Notes: generated by a model not told the origin, from the letters alone. Shown: positions 1 through 6,048, counted from the stretch's first letter. The stretch: 8,960 nucleotides of DNA from Pseudomonadota bacterium (GCA_023412655.1 JAEYNH010000173.1:1-8960); one strand, 5' to 3'. A program made the numbers and translations.

Positions 1-275
1 CCGCTGACCCGGTAGCGGCCGTCGGCCCCCTGGGTGATCAGGTCCGCATAGCGGGCGTAGCCGTACTTGGAGCCGTGGGTCATGAGCGTCTGCAGCCACG
101 TCTGCTCCACGCACAGGAACAGCCCCGCCGCCGAGGATGAGGCGGCGCGCGCCGTGGGGTTGAAGCCGCTCTCGCGATGGGCGGTCTTCATCAGGAAGCT
201 GAAGTCGACGCCCGTCGCCTTGGAGGCGCGATCGATCGCTGCCTCGACGATCCCGCGAATCCCCTGGACGGCCAT
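1..275 (-). CDS. SLT-type lytic transglycosylase, N-terminal part (gene cut by window edge)
   Basis: Ninety-one residues are visible on the minus strand, from the ATG at 275-273 to the left edge, with no stop, so the gene continues outside the window. The segment matches the start of a Slt/transglycosylase catalytic domain: a helix beginning MAVQGIRGIVEAAI, then HRESGFNP (about residues 33-40) with E35 as the expected catalytic acid, then SSAAGLF and VEQTWL (47-61). The family cleaves the MurNAc-GlcNAc bond of peptidoglycan without hydrolysis, giving 1,6-anhydro ends. No signal peptide is seen: the fold begins almost at once. The only in-frame codons upstream before a TAG (314-312) are non-start codons, which fixes this ATG although its Shine-Dalgarno is poor. 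Oddity: the usual GL(F/M)Q glutamine after AAGLF is replaced by L54-C55. The family call is firm; cell target and partners are unknown. Confidence 0.8.
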   Translation of the reverse strand, partial: MAVQGIRGIVEAAIDRASKATGVDFSFLMKTAHRESGFNPTARAASSSAAGLFLCVEQTWLQTLMTHGSKYGYARYADLITQGADGRYRVS

Positions 276-333
276 GCGTCCAGGGATGCCGCCCGCCTGG
301 TTAACGCGCCGCTAACCATAACCCGCAGCGCGA

Positions 334-384
334 TTGACATCTGTAATCTCATGGGCGCACATATGTAATATCTTACTTATGTAA
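334..384 (+). promoter_or_regulatory. Cluster of three TACAnnTGTA-like palindromes, candidate BlaI/MecI-type operators, with a TTGACA box
   Basis: Three related dyads lie in the divergent gap before the TonB-family gene. Site 1 is ACATCTGT (337-344), embedded in TTGACATCTGTAA. Site 2 is ACATATGT (359-366), a perfect 8-bp palindrome followed by AATA. Site 3 is TTACTTATGTAA (373-384), symmetric except for one pair. Their centres are 22 and 16 bp apart. A perfect TTGACA (334-339) overlaps site 1, and TAATAT (366-371) overlaps site 2, but 26 nt separate them, so they do not form one standard promoter. BlaI/MecI/CopY repressors are known to bind TACA-N2-TGTA palindromes. Assigning these sites to that family is inference, because no such regulator lies in the window. 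Confidence 0.45.
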
Positions 385-397
385 CCCGGAGGTCGAG

Positions 398-1093
398 ATG
401 GCTGCCCAGGCGTTGCTTCCCCTCGCATCTGCGCCGGCGCGGCGGCGGCTGCGGCCGCAGACGGCGGCGGTCGTGGGATTGTCGGTCGCCGCCCACCTGG
501 GCGTCGCCGCCTATCTCGCCATGATGCAGTTCGCCCCGCCCCCGGCCGTGGAGTACGACGACCCGCCGCTGCGGGTGGTCCTCGACACCCTTCCCAAGAA
601 GCCCCTACCGCCGCCCCCGCCGCAGGAAAAGCCGCCCGCGCAGGTCACGCCCCGCCAGCCGGCGCCCGTGGCCTTGACGCCCGACGTCGAGCCGCTTCCC
701 GTGGCGCCGCCCGAACAGCCCGCCCCGCCGCCGATCGGCCCGGTGGCCAGGCTGGTCCCGCCCGCCCCGCCGTCGCCCCCCGCCGCGAACCCGGTGATTG
801 GCAACCCCACCTGGCTGAACCGGCCGGACGGGAACGATCTTGCCCGCCACTATCCGGGCCAGGCCCTGCGGCGCGAACTGGAGGGCTCGGCCACCATCTC
901 CTGCACCGTCACTGCCCGGGGCTCCATCGGCGGCTGCGAGGTTCTGTCCGAAACCCCGGCCGGCGCCGGCTTCGGCCCGGCGGCGGTGAAGCTCGCGCGC
1001 TACTTCCGCATGAGCCCCAAGACCGTGGACGGCCGTCCGGTGGAGGGCGGCGTCGTGCGCGTGCCCATCCGGTTCCAGCTGCCGAAGGGCTAA
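398..1093 (+). CDS. TonB-family energy transducer
   Basis: A 231-residue protein with the full TonB layout. It has a cytoplasmic basic start (RRRLRP, 15-20), one membrane anchor (about 22-45) that keeps the SxxxH motif of TonB proteins (S29, H33) used for contact with ExbB/ExbD, a long proline-rich periplasmic spacer (about 66-132, with PPPPP and KPPAQ runs), and a C-terminal TonB domain (about 150-229) ending in VPIRFQL. The family transmits proton-motive force to outer-membrane receptors or related targets. C169 and C180 lie 11 residues apart in the periplasmic domain and could form a disulfide. The start is set by CCGGAGG (386-392), five bases before the ATG. There is no exbB, exbD or TonB-dependent receptor nearby, so its partner is unknown. 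Its stop codon overlaps the stop of the convergent acyl-CoA dehydrogenase gene. Confidence 0.85.
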   Translation: MAAQALLPLASAPARRRLRPQTAAVVGLSVAAHLGVAAYLAMMQFAPPPAVEYDDPPLRVVLDTLPKKPLPPPPPQEKPPAQVTPRQPAPVALTPDVEPLPVAPPEQPAPPPIGPVARLVPPAPPSPPAANPVIGNPTWLNRPDGNDLARHYPGQALRRELEGSATISCTVTARGSIGGCEVLSETPAGAGFGPAAVKLARYFRMSPKTVDGRPVEGGVVRVPIRFQLPKG

Positions 1094-2259
1094 TAGCTCT
1101 TGGGCAGGCCCAGGACCCGCTCGGCGATGTAGTTGAAGATCATCTCGCGGCTGACCGGCGCGATACGCGGGATCATCGCCTCCCGGAAGTAGCGCTCGAC
1201 GTCGTACTCCCTGGCGTAGCCCATGCCGCCGTGGGCGAGGACGGCCGCCTCGCAGGCGTGGAAGCCGGCCTCGCCAGCGAGGTACTTGGCGGCGTTGGCC
1301 TCGGCGCCGCACTCGCGGCCGGCGTCGTAGAGGGCGGCCGCCTTGAAGGCCATCAGGTTGGCGGCCTCGAGCTCGGCCCAGGCCTTCGCCAGCGGGTGGG
1401 CGACGCCCTGGTTCTGGCCAATGGGCCGGCCGAAGACGATGCGCTCCTTGGCGTAGGTCGCGGCCTTCTTGAGCGCCGCGCGGCCCAGGCCCACCGCTTC
1501 GGCGGCGATGAGCACGCGCTCGGGATTGAGGCCTTCGAGCAGATAGCGGAAGCCCTGGCCTTCCTCGCCGACCAAGGCGTCGGCGGGCACGTGCAGGTCG
1601 TCGATGAAGACGGCGTTGGACTCCACCGCCTTGCGGCCCATCTTCGGGATCGGCGTCGCCTGGATCTTCGATCGGTCGAAGTCGACGTAGAACAGGCTGA
1701 TGCCCTCCGTCGGCTTACGCACGGCCTCACGCGACGTGGTGCGCGCGACGATCAGCATCTTGGTCGCGCGCTGGGCCATGGTGGTCCACATCTTTCGGCC
1801 CGAGATCACATAGCCGTCGCCGCTGCGCACGGCCCGGGTGGCCACGCGGGTGGTGTCGAGGCCGGCGTCAGGCTCGGTCACCCCGAAGCACATCCGGTCC
1901 TCTCCCGAGATAAGCCGGGGGATCAGCTTCCGCTTCTGCGCCTCCGTGCCGAACCGGGCGAGCGGCATGGGCCCGAAGATGTTGAGATGCAGGGCGCTGG
2001 CGCCCGAGAACCCGGCCCCACTCTCAGCCACCGCCTGCATGGCGATGGCGGCTTCGGTCAGGCCCAGACCTGAACCGCCGAGTTCCACGGGCATGGCCGC
2101 GCCCAGCCAACCGGCCTTGGCCATCTCGGCCACGAAGGCCTCGGGGAAGTCACCCGTCTCGTCGGTGCGGCGCCAGTAGTCAGCATCGAAGCGGGCGCAA
2201 AGCCGCAGGACTCCATCGCGGATGGCCTGCTGCTCATCGCTGAGCCAGAAGCCGGTCAC
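1090..2259 (-). CDS. Acyl-CoA dehydrogenase family protein
   Basis: A 389-residue flavoprotein of normal family length. It probably oxidises an acyl-CoA at the alpha-beta bond and passes electrons through FAD to ETF. The N-terminal helical domain (about 5-120) is followed by the FAD-contacting stretch CFGVTEPDAGLDTT (124-137) and the W158-T-T motif of the beta domain. The C-terminal helical domain has FGRPIGQNQG (276-285) and LAHGGMGYAREYDVERYFRE (341-360). The short/medium-chain catalytic Glu position (RIYEGT in those enzymes) reads R365-I-A-P-V-S here. A Glu at the helix-G position used by isovaleryl-CoA and long-chain enzymes is present (N245-P-E247-R). Substrate cannot be named. The start is a GTG at 2259-2257 overlapping the TGA of the upstream oxidase (GTGA), with GAGG about 8 nt upstream, so translation is likely coupled. 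The 3' end overlaps tonB convergently by 4 bp. Confidence 0.9.
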   Translation of the reverse strand: MTGFWLSDEQQAIRDGVLRLCARFDADYWRRTDETGDFPEAFVAEMAKAGWLGAAMPVELGGSGLGLTEAAIAMQAVAESGAGFSGASALHLNIFGPMPLARFGTEAQKRKLIPRLISGEDRMCFGVTEPDAGLDTTRVATRAVRSGDGYVISGRKMWTTMAQRATKMLIVARTTSREAVRKPTEGISLFYVDFDRSKIQATPIPKMGRKAVESNAVFIDDLHVPADALVGEEGQGFRYLLEGLNPERVLIAAEAVGLGRAALKKAATYAKERIVFGRPIGQNQGVAHPLAKAWAELEAANLMAFKAAALYDAGRECGAEANAAKYLAGEAGFHACEAAVLAHGGMGYAREYDVERYFREAMIPRIAPVSREMIFNYIAERVLGLPKSY

Positions 2260-3275
2260 GTGAACCTCGTCGGGCCGAAGCTGTGGGCATAGGGTCCCGA
2301 GTCGCTGCCCGTGGCGCAGGCTACGACCACCTGAGCCACCAGTGGGGCGAGCAGCCAGCCGTTGCGCCGGGCGCCTGCGGCCAGGACCACCCCCGGCTCA
2401 GATCCGAAACCCACCAGCGGCAGACCATCGGGAGTGGCGGCCCGCACGCCTGCGAAGATCTCGAAAGGAGCCTCGGCGATGCGCTGAAACAGGCGGGCGC
2501 CGGCAGCGCGGAGCGGCTCGGCCTTGAGCGGGTCGACGGCGGCGTCAGCGACCCCGGCCTCCATCGTGGCGCCGACCGCAACCACGCCATCACCTGGCGC
2601 GACATAAACACCCCGGCCACGCACCGTGACTCCGGCGGCCCAGGGAGCCAGAGCCCGTAGGATATGCCCTTTGATCGGCGAGAGGACCGCCAGCTCCGGG
2701 GCGAGCGGCGCGTCTCCGGCGCCGGTGGCGACCACGAGCAGATCCTCATCGCCTCGGCCGCTCACCGCCGCCTGGCGAAAGGTTACGCCCGCGCCCAGCG
2801 CCGCCTCGCGCAGCGCGGCCAGGGCCTGGACGGCGTCGATGCGCCAGTCCTCTCGGGTCAGCAGCGCCGTCGGCCATGCCTCGCTTAGGGCCGGCGCGAG
2901 CGTTCTGGCGGTGGCGCCGGAGATCTCTGACGGGCGAAGTCCAAGGGCTTCGAATTCGGCGGCAACGCTCTCCAGCCATTCCGCCTCGCCCACGGCCATG
3001 GCGCCGTCGCGGCGCAGGCCGATCCCGGCGCGGGCAGCTAAACCGGGCCAAAGGTCGCGAGCAGCCATCAGGATATCGAAGTGGGACCGGGCGGCGGCGT
3101 CCAGCACCGCCTCGAAAGCCGGAGCGATCATGCCGGCGGCCACGCCAGAGGCGTTCGCGTAGGCTTCGGCCGGGTCAGACACGGTCACGGCGCAGCCGGC
3201 GTCGGCCAGCGCCAGGGCGCATGTGAGACCCAGGGCTCCCGCGCCCGCAATGGTCACCTTCGGGGTTCGGCTCAT
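2256..3275 (-). CDS. FAD-dependent amine oxidase, ThiO/glycine-oxidase-like (DAO fold)
   Basis: A 339-residue DAO-family flavoenzyme. It opens with the Rossmann dinucleotide motif GAGALG (11-16) and an acidic residue ending the second strand (D34). SGVAAGMIAP (43-52), typical of ThiO/glycine oxidases, follows, then PIKGH (200-204), TPDGLPLVG (281-289) and ARRNGWLLAP (302-311). The last two resemble the TPDxLPLIG and RNGILLAP signatures of ThiO. Such enzymes oxidise glycine or similar primary/secondary amines to imines with release of H2O2; ThiO supplies iminoglycine for the thiazole of thiamine. No thiS, thiG or thiE is nearby, so a role in amine or amino-acid catabolism is equally possible. 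The start ATG (3275-3273) is preceded by TTAGGAGAG, a strong ribosome binding site. The stop overlaps the GTG of the acyl-CoA dehydrogenase gene, making a two-gene operon of flavoenzymes. Confidence 0.8.
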   Translation of the reverse strand: MSRTPKVTIAGAGALGLTCALALADAGCAVTVSDPAEAYANASGVAAGMIAPAFEAVLDAAARSHFDILMAARDLWPGLAARAGIGLRRDGAMAVGEAEWLESVAAEFEALGLRPSEISGATARTLAPALSEAWPTALLTREDWRIDAVQALAALREAALGAGVTFRQAAVSGRGDEDLLVVATGAGDAPLAPELAVLSPIKGHILRALAPWAAGVTVRGRGVYVAPGDGVVAVGATMEAGVADAAVDPLKAEPLRAAGARLFQRIAEAPFEIFAGVRAATPDGLPLVGFGSEPGVVLAAGARRNGWLLAPLVAQVVVACATGSDSGPYAHSFGPTRFT

Positions 3276-3324
3276 CTCTCCTAACGACCCGCCCTGCTTG
3301 GGAAAATCAAGGCCGCGCTCGCGC

Positions 3325-3349
3325 GGAACCTGCGCCGTCCCGACGGGTT
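3325..3349 (+). promoter_or_regulatory. Possible EcfG/SigT-type general stress promoter
   Basis: GGAAC (3325-3329) is followed after 16 nt by GGTT (3346-3349), one mismatch from the alphaproteobacterial EcfG pattern GGAAC-N16/17-CGTT. A transcript starting some 6-8 nt later would have a leader of about 30 nt before the hemerythrin ATG. A hemerythrin-domain protein is a reasonable member of a stress regulon. Evidence is one motif in GC-rich DNA, so the call is tentative. Confidence 0.4.
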
Positions 3350-3388
3350 CAAGCGGATGTCCTCAACCTGAACCCCACGGAGAGCCCC

Positions 3389-3937
3389 ATGGCTGCCGGC
3401 GTCCAGTCCGAATCCAGGAAGAAGAAGTCGCGCTCGCAAGCTCGTTCGGGCGTCACCAAGACGGGCAAGGCTTCGATGCAGATCGATGATGCGGTCACGT
3501 CGTTGATGCGCGACCACCGCCGCGTCGAGGAGCTGTTCAAGCAGTACGAAGCCGCCAAGGACGACGACGCGAAGAAGCAGAACATTTTCCAGCAGATCAA
3601 TCTGGAGCTGAAGGTCCACACCCAGATCGAAGAGGAGATCTTCTACCCGGCGTCGCGCCCGTACGTGGACGAGCAGGACACCGTCAATGAGGCGATCGTC
3701 GAGCATCAGTCGGCCAAGGACCTGATGGCCCAGCTCGAGAAGATGGAGCCCTCTGACGACTTCTACGACGCCAAGGTCAAGGTGCTGCAGGAGATGATCG
3801 AGCACCACGTCGAGGAGGAGGAAGGGGAGTACTTCCCCGAGTGCCGCAAGTCCGAAATGGACCTGAAAACCATCGGCAAGGAGATGGACGCGCGCAAGGA
3901 AGAACTCATGGGCGAACTGGGCCTGCGCCCGCACTGA
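3389..3937 (+). CDS. Hemerythrin HHE cation-binding domain protein
   Basis: A 182-residue soluble protein. After a basic, disordered-looking leader (1-29, with RKKKSRSQAR at 10-19) comes a four-helix hemerythrin-like domain (about 30-150). Metal-ligand candidates are in the expected order: H43 in MRDHRRVEELF, H77 and nearby E81-E83 in VHTQIEEEIFYP, H106 in VEHQSAKDL, H139/H140 and E142-E145 in EHHVEEEEGEYFP. That set is suited to a di-iron site able to bind O2, peroxide or NO. Family members act in oxygen sensing, iron handling or oxidative/nitrosative stress; the exact role cannot be read here. The start at 3389 has ACGGAGAG just upstream. An internal ATG at 3476 would give the bare domain but has no comparable site. 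The cinA-like gene follows after 4 nt, so they are probably cotranscribed. Confidence 0.9.
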   Translation: MAAGVQSESRKKKSRSQARSGVTKTGKASMQIDDAVTSLMRDHRRVEELFKQYEAAKDDDAKKQNIFQQINLELKVHTQIEEEIFYPASRPYVDEQDTVNEAIVEHQSAKDLMAQLEKMEPSDDFYDAKVKVLQEMIEHHVEEEEGEYFPECRKSEMDLKTIGKEMDARKEELMGELGLRPH

Positions 3938-3941
3938 GCTC

Positions 3942-4463
3942 ATGGCCGAAGCCCTCGATCCTGCGGTTCCACCGGAGATCGACCGCCTCGCCGAGCGCGT
4001 GCTCGGCGAGGCGTGCAACCGCAACCTCACGCTGGCGGCGGCCGAAAGCTGCACGGGGGGCCTGCTCGCCTCCCTGCTCACCGACCTGCCCGGCATTTCG
4101 CACGCGTTCGAGCGCGGCTTTGTGGTCTACACCCCTGAGGCCAAGCACGAGATGCTCGGCGTTGCGTGGACCGTGATCGAGAACGACGGGGTGGTCAGCG
4201 AGCGCTGCGCCCGGGCCATGGCTGAAGGCGCCCTCGCGAACTCCCGGGCCGACGTGACGGTGGCCATCACGGGCTTCGCCGAGGGGGGGCCGGGCCAGCC
4301 GGCCGGCCTTGTCCACTTCGCCTGCGCCCGTCACGGGAGCCCCACCCGCCACCGGAAGGACGCCTACGGCGATGTGGGCAGGGCCGAGGTGCGGCTGCGG
4401 GCTTTGAAGACGGCGCTCGAAATGTTGATCGAGCAGATCGGAACGGCCAGTCCGGCCACCTGA
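3942..4463 (+). CDS. CinA C-terminal domain protein, probable nicotinamide-nucleotide amidase (PncC type)
   Basis: A 173-residue stand-alone CinA C-terminal domain, the usual length for PncC-like proteins without the N-terminal molybdopterin-binding half. It shows AESCTGG (34-40) with S36 as the expected catalytic serine, GFVVYTPEAKHEMLG (59-73) with conserved K68, GVVSERCARAMAEGA (83-97), and AITGFAEGGPGQPAGLVHF (108-126) in place of the common VTGIAGPxGG loop. PncC deamidates nicotinamide mononucleotide to nicotinate mononucleotide, recycling NMN from DNA ligase and other NAD-consuming reactions. Activity here is inferred from the family. The gene starts 4 nt after the hemerythrin stop with only a weak GAG as ribosome binding site, so translation probably depends on the upstream gene. 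A seven-G run (4283-4289) lies within the coding loop, but the frame is intact. Confidence 0.88.
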   Translation: MAEALDPAVPPEIDRLAERVLGEACNRNLTLAAAESCTGGLLASLLTDLPGISHAFERGFVVYTPEAKHEMLGVAWTVIENDGVVSERCARAMAEGALANSRADVTVAITGFAEGGPGQPAGLVHFACARHGSPTRHRKDAYGDVGRAEVRLRALKTALEMLIEQIGTASPAT

Positions 4464-4475
4464 ACAGCGTTCAGG
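4459..4475 (+). other. Perfect inverted repeat over the cinA-like stop codon
   Basis: CCTGAAC (4459-4465) and GTTCAGG (4469-4475) form a perfect 7-bp dyad with a 3-nt loop, and the TGA stop of the amidase gene lies in the left arm. It is placed where a terminator would be. However, it is followed by AATTCCCC rather than a T tract, so it is not a classic intrinsic terminator. It could be a 3' stabilising hairpin or a protein site. Confidence 0.35.
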
Positions 4476-4612
4476 AATTCCCCACGGCTGCGTTTGCGTG
4501 TTGCCAAGCCGCAGCATTTCCGCAATGGAGGGATCGCAAGTCTTCGCTAGAAAGACTGGTATGTTTTAGCCGCCGGCAACAGGCCGTGCGGTCTGCAGGG
4601 GGGGCGCTGAGG
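4464..4612 (+). promoter_or_regulatory. Intergenic region with a dyad and a weak extended -10, probable promoter region of the membrane-protein pair
   Basis: This 149-bp gap contains AGTCTT (4539-4544) and AAGACT (4552-4557), a 6-bp dyad with a 7-nt loop. Directly after it comes TGGTATGTTTT (4557-4567). TGG-TATGTT resembles an extended -10 element, and no convincing -35 is present. Alternatively the dyad plus TTTT is a weak terminator of the preceding operon. A seven-G run (4598-4604) and GAGG just before the GTG at 4613 provide the ribosome binding region. I see no small gene here. Confidence 0.3.
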
Positions 4613-5227
4613 GTGCTGCGAGACTTGTTGGTCTGGCTCGCGACCGAGCTGGGTAAGGGCAAGGGCGAATACGACCTGTCCTGGAGCGAGGCCTTGGCGT
4701 CTTCGCTCAATTTTTGGGGCCTGCTTGAGGGCACCCACGTTCTGACGCTCATGCTGTTTGCCGGCACCATCTTTCTGGTGGACCTGCGGCTGCTCGGGCT
4801 GGCGTTCAAGCGCACCCCGGTGTCGGTGATCAGCGACCGCGTGCTGCCGCTCACCGTGTTCGGCTTCGTGCTGATGGTGGCGACCGGCGTCGCACTATTC
4901 TACGCGAAGCCGTTGGTTTATTATCACAATCTCTGGTTTCGCCTGAAGCTGATCTTCCTGGCGGTCGCCCTATTGAACATCATGCTGTTCCACTGGCGCG
5001 TACAGCGGAACCGGCATGAGTGGGACGCTCTGGCCCGGCCGCCTCTAAAGGCGCAGCTGTCGGCCACGATCTCGCTTATCTCGTGGCTGGCGGTGATCAC
5101 CTTCGGCCGCTTCATCGCCTACGACTGGTACGAGTGCGGCAAGCCGCTGCCCCATTGGGCCAACGTGGCCCAGGCCTGCGCCACCTCCGACGTCGGCGCC
5201 ATCGACATCGAGGAGAATCTGCAATGA
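4613..5227 (+). CDS. Multi-spanning membrane protein, DUF6644-like (first of a tandem pair)
   Basis: A 204-residue integral membrane protein with about four to five hydrophobic segments (roughly 40-62, 78-98, 108-128, 148-170). Recognisable features are FWGLLEGTHVLTL (34-46), DLRLLGLAF (57-65), the ALFYAKP and YYHNLWFRLK stretches (94-113), and FGRFIAYDWYECG (164-176). These resemble the uncharacterised DUF6644 family; I recognise the family pattern but know no demonstrated function. Histidines H42, H105 and H127 lie in or near membrane segments and could hold haem or metal, but this is speculation. I chose the GTG at 4613 because GAGG and a G-rich tract precede it directly. A GTG at 4586 in the same frame would add nine residues but has no good ribosome binding site. 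The stop overlaps the next gene's ATG (ATGA), indicating an operon with coupled translation. Confidence 0.75.
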   Translation: MLRDLLVWLATELGKGKGEYDLSWSEALASSLNFWGLLEGTHVLTLMLFAGTIFLVDLRLLGLAFKRTPVSVISDRVLPLTVFGFVLMVATGVALFYAKPLVYYHNLWFRLKLIFLAVALLNIMLFHWRVQRNRHEWDALARPPLKAQLSATISLISWLAVITFGRFIAYDWYECGKPLPHWANVAQACATSDVGAIDIEENLQ

Positions 5228-6048
5228 GCCTGGCTCCGCAGGACTTCCTGCCCGCAATCGGGCCTTGGGTGACCGGCCTGGACGAGGTGTGGCCCGGCGC
5301 CGCCGTGAAGCCCTACTTCGCTCATTGGGAAGTGGTGCACCTGCTATCGCTGGCGCTCCTCGGCGGCGCCAGCATCCTCCTCAACCTGCGCCTGATCGGT
5401 GTGGGCTTCCCCGAGCAGTCGCCCGCCCAGATGCGCCGGGATGTCTCGCCCTGGCTGCACCTCGGGGTGTTCGGAATCATCTTCACCGGCCTGCTTATCG
5501 GCGCCTCGAACCCCGACCGCCTGTACACCTCGGAGGCCTTCACCGCGAAGATGCTCGGCCTCGCCGCCGCCCTGATCCTGACCTACGGCGTCAGCTTGCC
5601 GTTGGCTGGCGGCCGCGCAACGCCGGGCGTGCGCCTTATGGCCCTCCTCGCCATGATCGTGTGGGCGGCGTCGATCTACGTCTTCGCCCTGGCCAAGCTG
5701 GCGAACCCAGGCCTGTGGCACGTGCTCATGGCCGCCGCCCTCATCGTCATGTTCGTCACGCGCGGACTCACCCGGATCGTCTATCTGGCGGGACTGCTGG
5801 CCCTGATCGTGATCCAATTCGCGACCACCCACTTCATCATCAAGCCGGACGACTACGCGGCCCTGGACCCGGCCAATAAGACCTTCTTCCTGGTCTTCCT
5901 GGCGTGGATTCTCGGCGCAGCCACGGTGCAGGTGGTCTCCGCCGGCCGCGGCGAGAACGGCGGGCCTTTCGCCAAGGCTATGGCCTACGCCGCGCTCCTC
6001 GTCTGGGTGACGACCGCCCCCGCCGGCCGCTGGATCGCCGTCGCGTGA
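5224..6048 (+). CDS. Multi-spanning membrane protein, paralogue-like partner of the preceding gene
   Basis: A 274-residue integral membrane protein with about seven hydrophobic segments (roughly 36-60, 78-95, 107-128, 137-157, 163-180, 185-202, 220-238, with a further one near 250-264). Its start, WEVVHLLSLALLGGASI (35-51) and LNLRLIGVGF (53-62), aligns without gaps to the preceding protein from its E-x-x-H motif on. P-x-P/TG and Y...F..K.L positions continue to match to about residue 118. The second half is extra and not recognised. H39, H79, H166 and H203 are candidate ligands in or near membrane segments. The start ATG overlaps the upstream TGA and has GAGGAG (5210-5215) at proper spacing. 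The same frame is open upstream to 5020 with another ATG, but that stretch is antisense-like shadow sequence inside the previous gene. The protein probably forms a complex with its neighbour; function unknown. Confidence 0.75.
   Translation: MSLAPQDFLPAIGPWVTGLDEVWPGAAVKPYFAHWEVVHLLSLALLGGASILLNLRLIGVGFPEQSPAQMRRDVSPWLHLGVFGIIFTGLLIGASNPDRLYTSEAFTAKMLGLAAALILTYGVSLPLAGGRATPGVRLMALLAMIVWAASIYVFALAKLANPGLWHVLMAAALIVMFVTRGLTRIVYLAGLLALIVIQFATTHFIIKPDDYAALDPANKTFFLVFLAWILGAATVQVVSAGRGENGGPFAKAMAYAALLVWVTTAPAGRWIAVA

Noticed and set aside
67..368. Two short plus-strand open frames opposite the transglycosylase
   Set aside because: They lie antisense to a recognisable SLT domain and have no ribosome binding site or protein features.
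605..1312. 235-codon open frame on the minus strand across the tonB/dehydrogenase junction
   Set aside because: Composition is Arg/Gly-rich shadow of two real genes in GC-rich DNA; no domain, no ribosome binding site, and it conflicts with well-supported genes.
1231..2073. 280-codon plus-strand open frame opposite the acyl-CoA dehydrogenase
   Set aside because: Gly/His/Leu/Arg-rich shadow with no recognisable domain; the minus-strand gene has full family motifs.
3281..4096. 271-codon minus-strand open frame opposite the hemerythrin gene
   Set aside because: Leu/Val/His-rich antisense translation of an acidic, Lys/Glu-rich helical protein; the plus-strand gene has clear ligand motifs and ribosome binding site.
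5020..5223. N-terminal extension of the second membrane protein from an ATG at 5020
   Set aside because: The extra 68 residues are Arg/His-rich shadow of the first membrane gene; the ATGA overlap with GAGGAG upstream clearly marks 5224 as the start.
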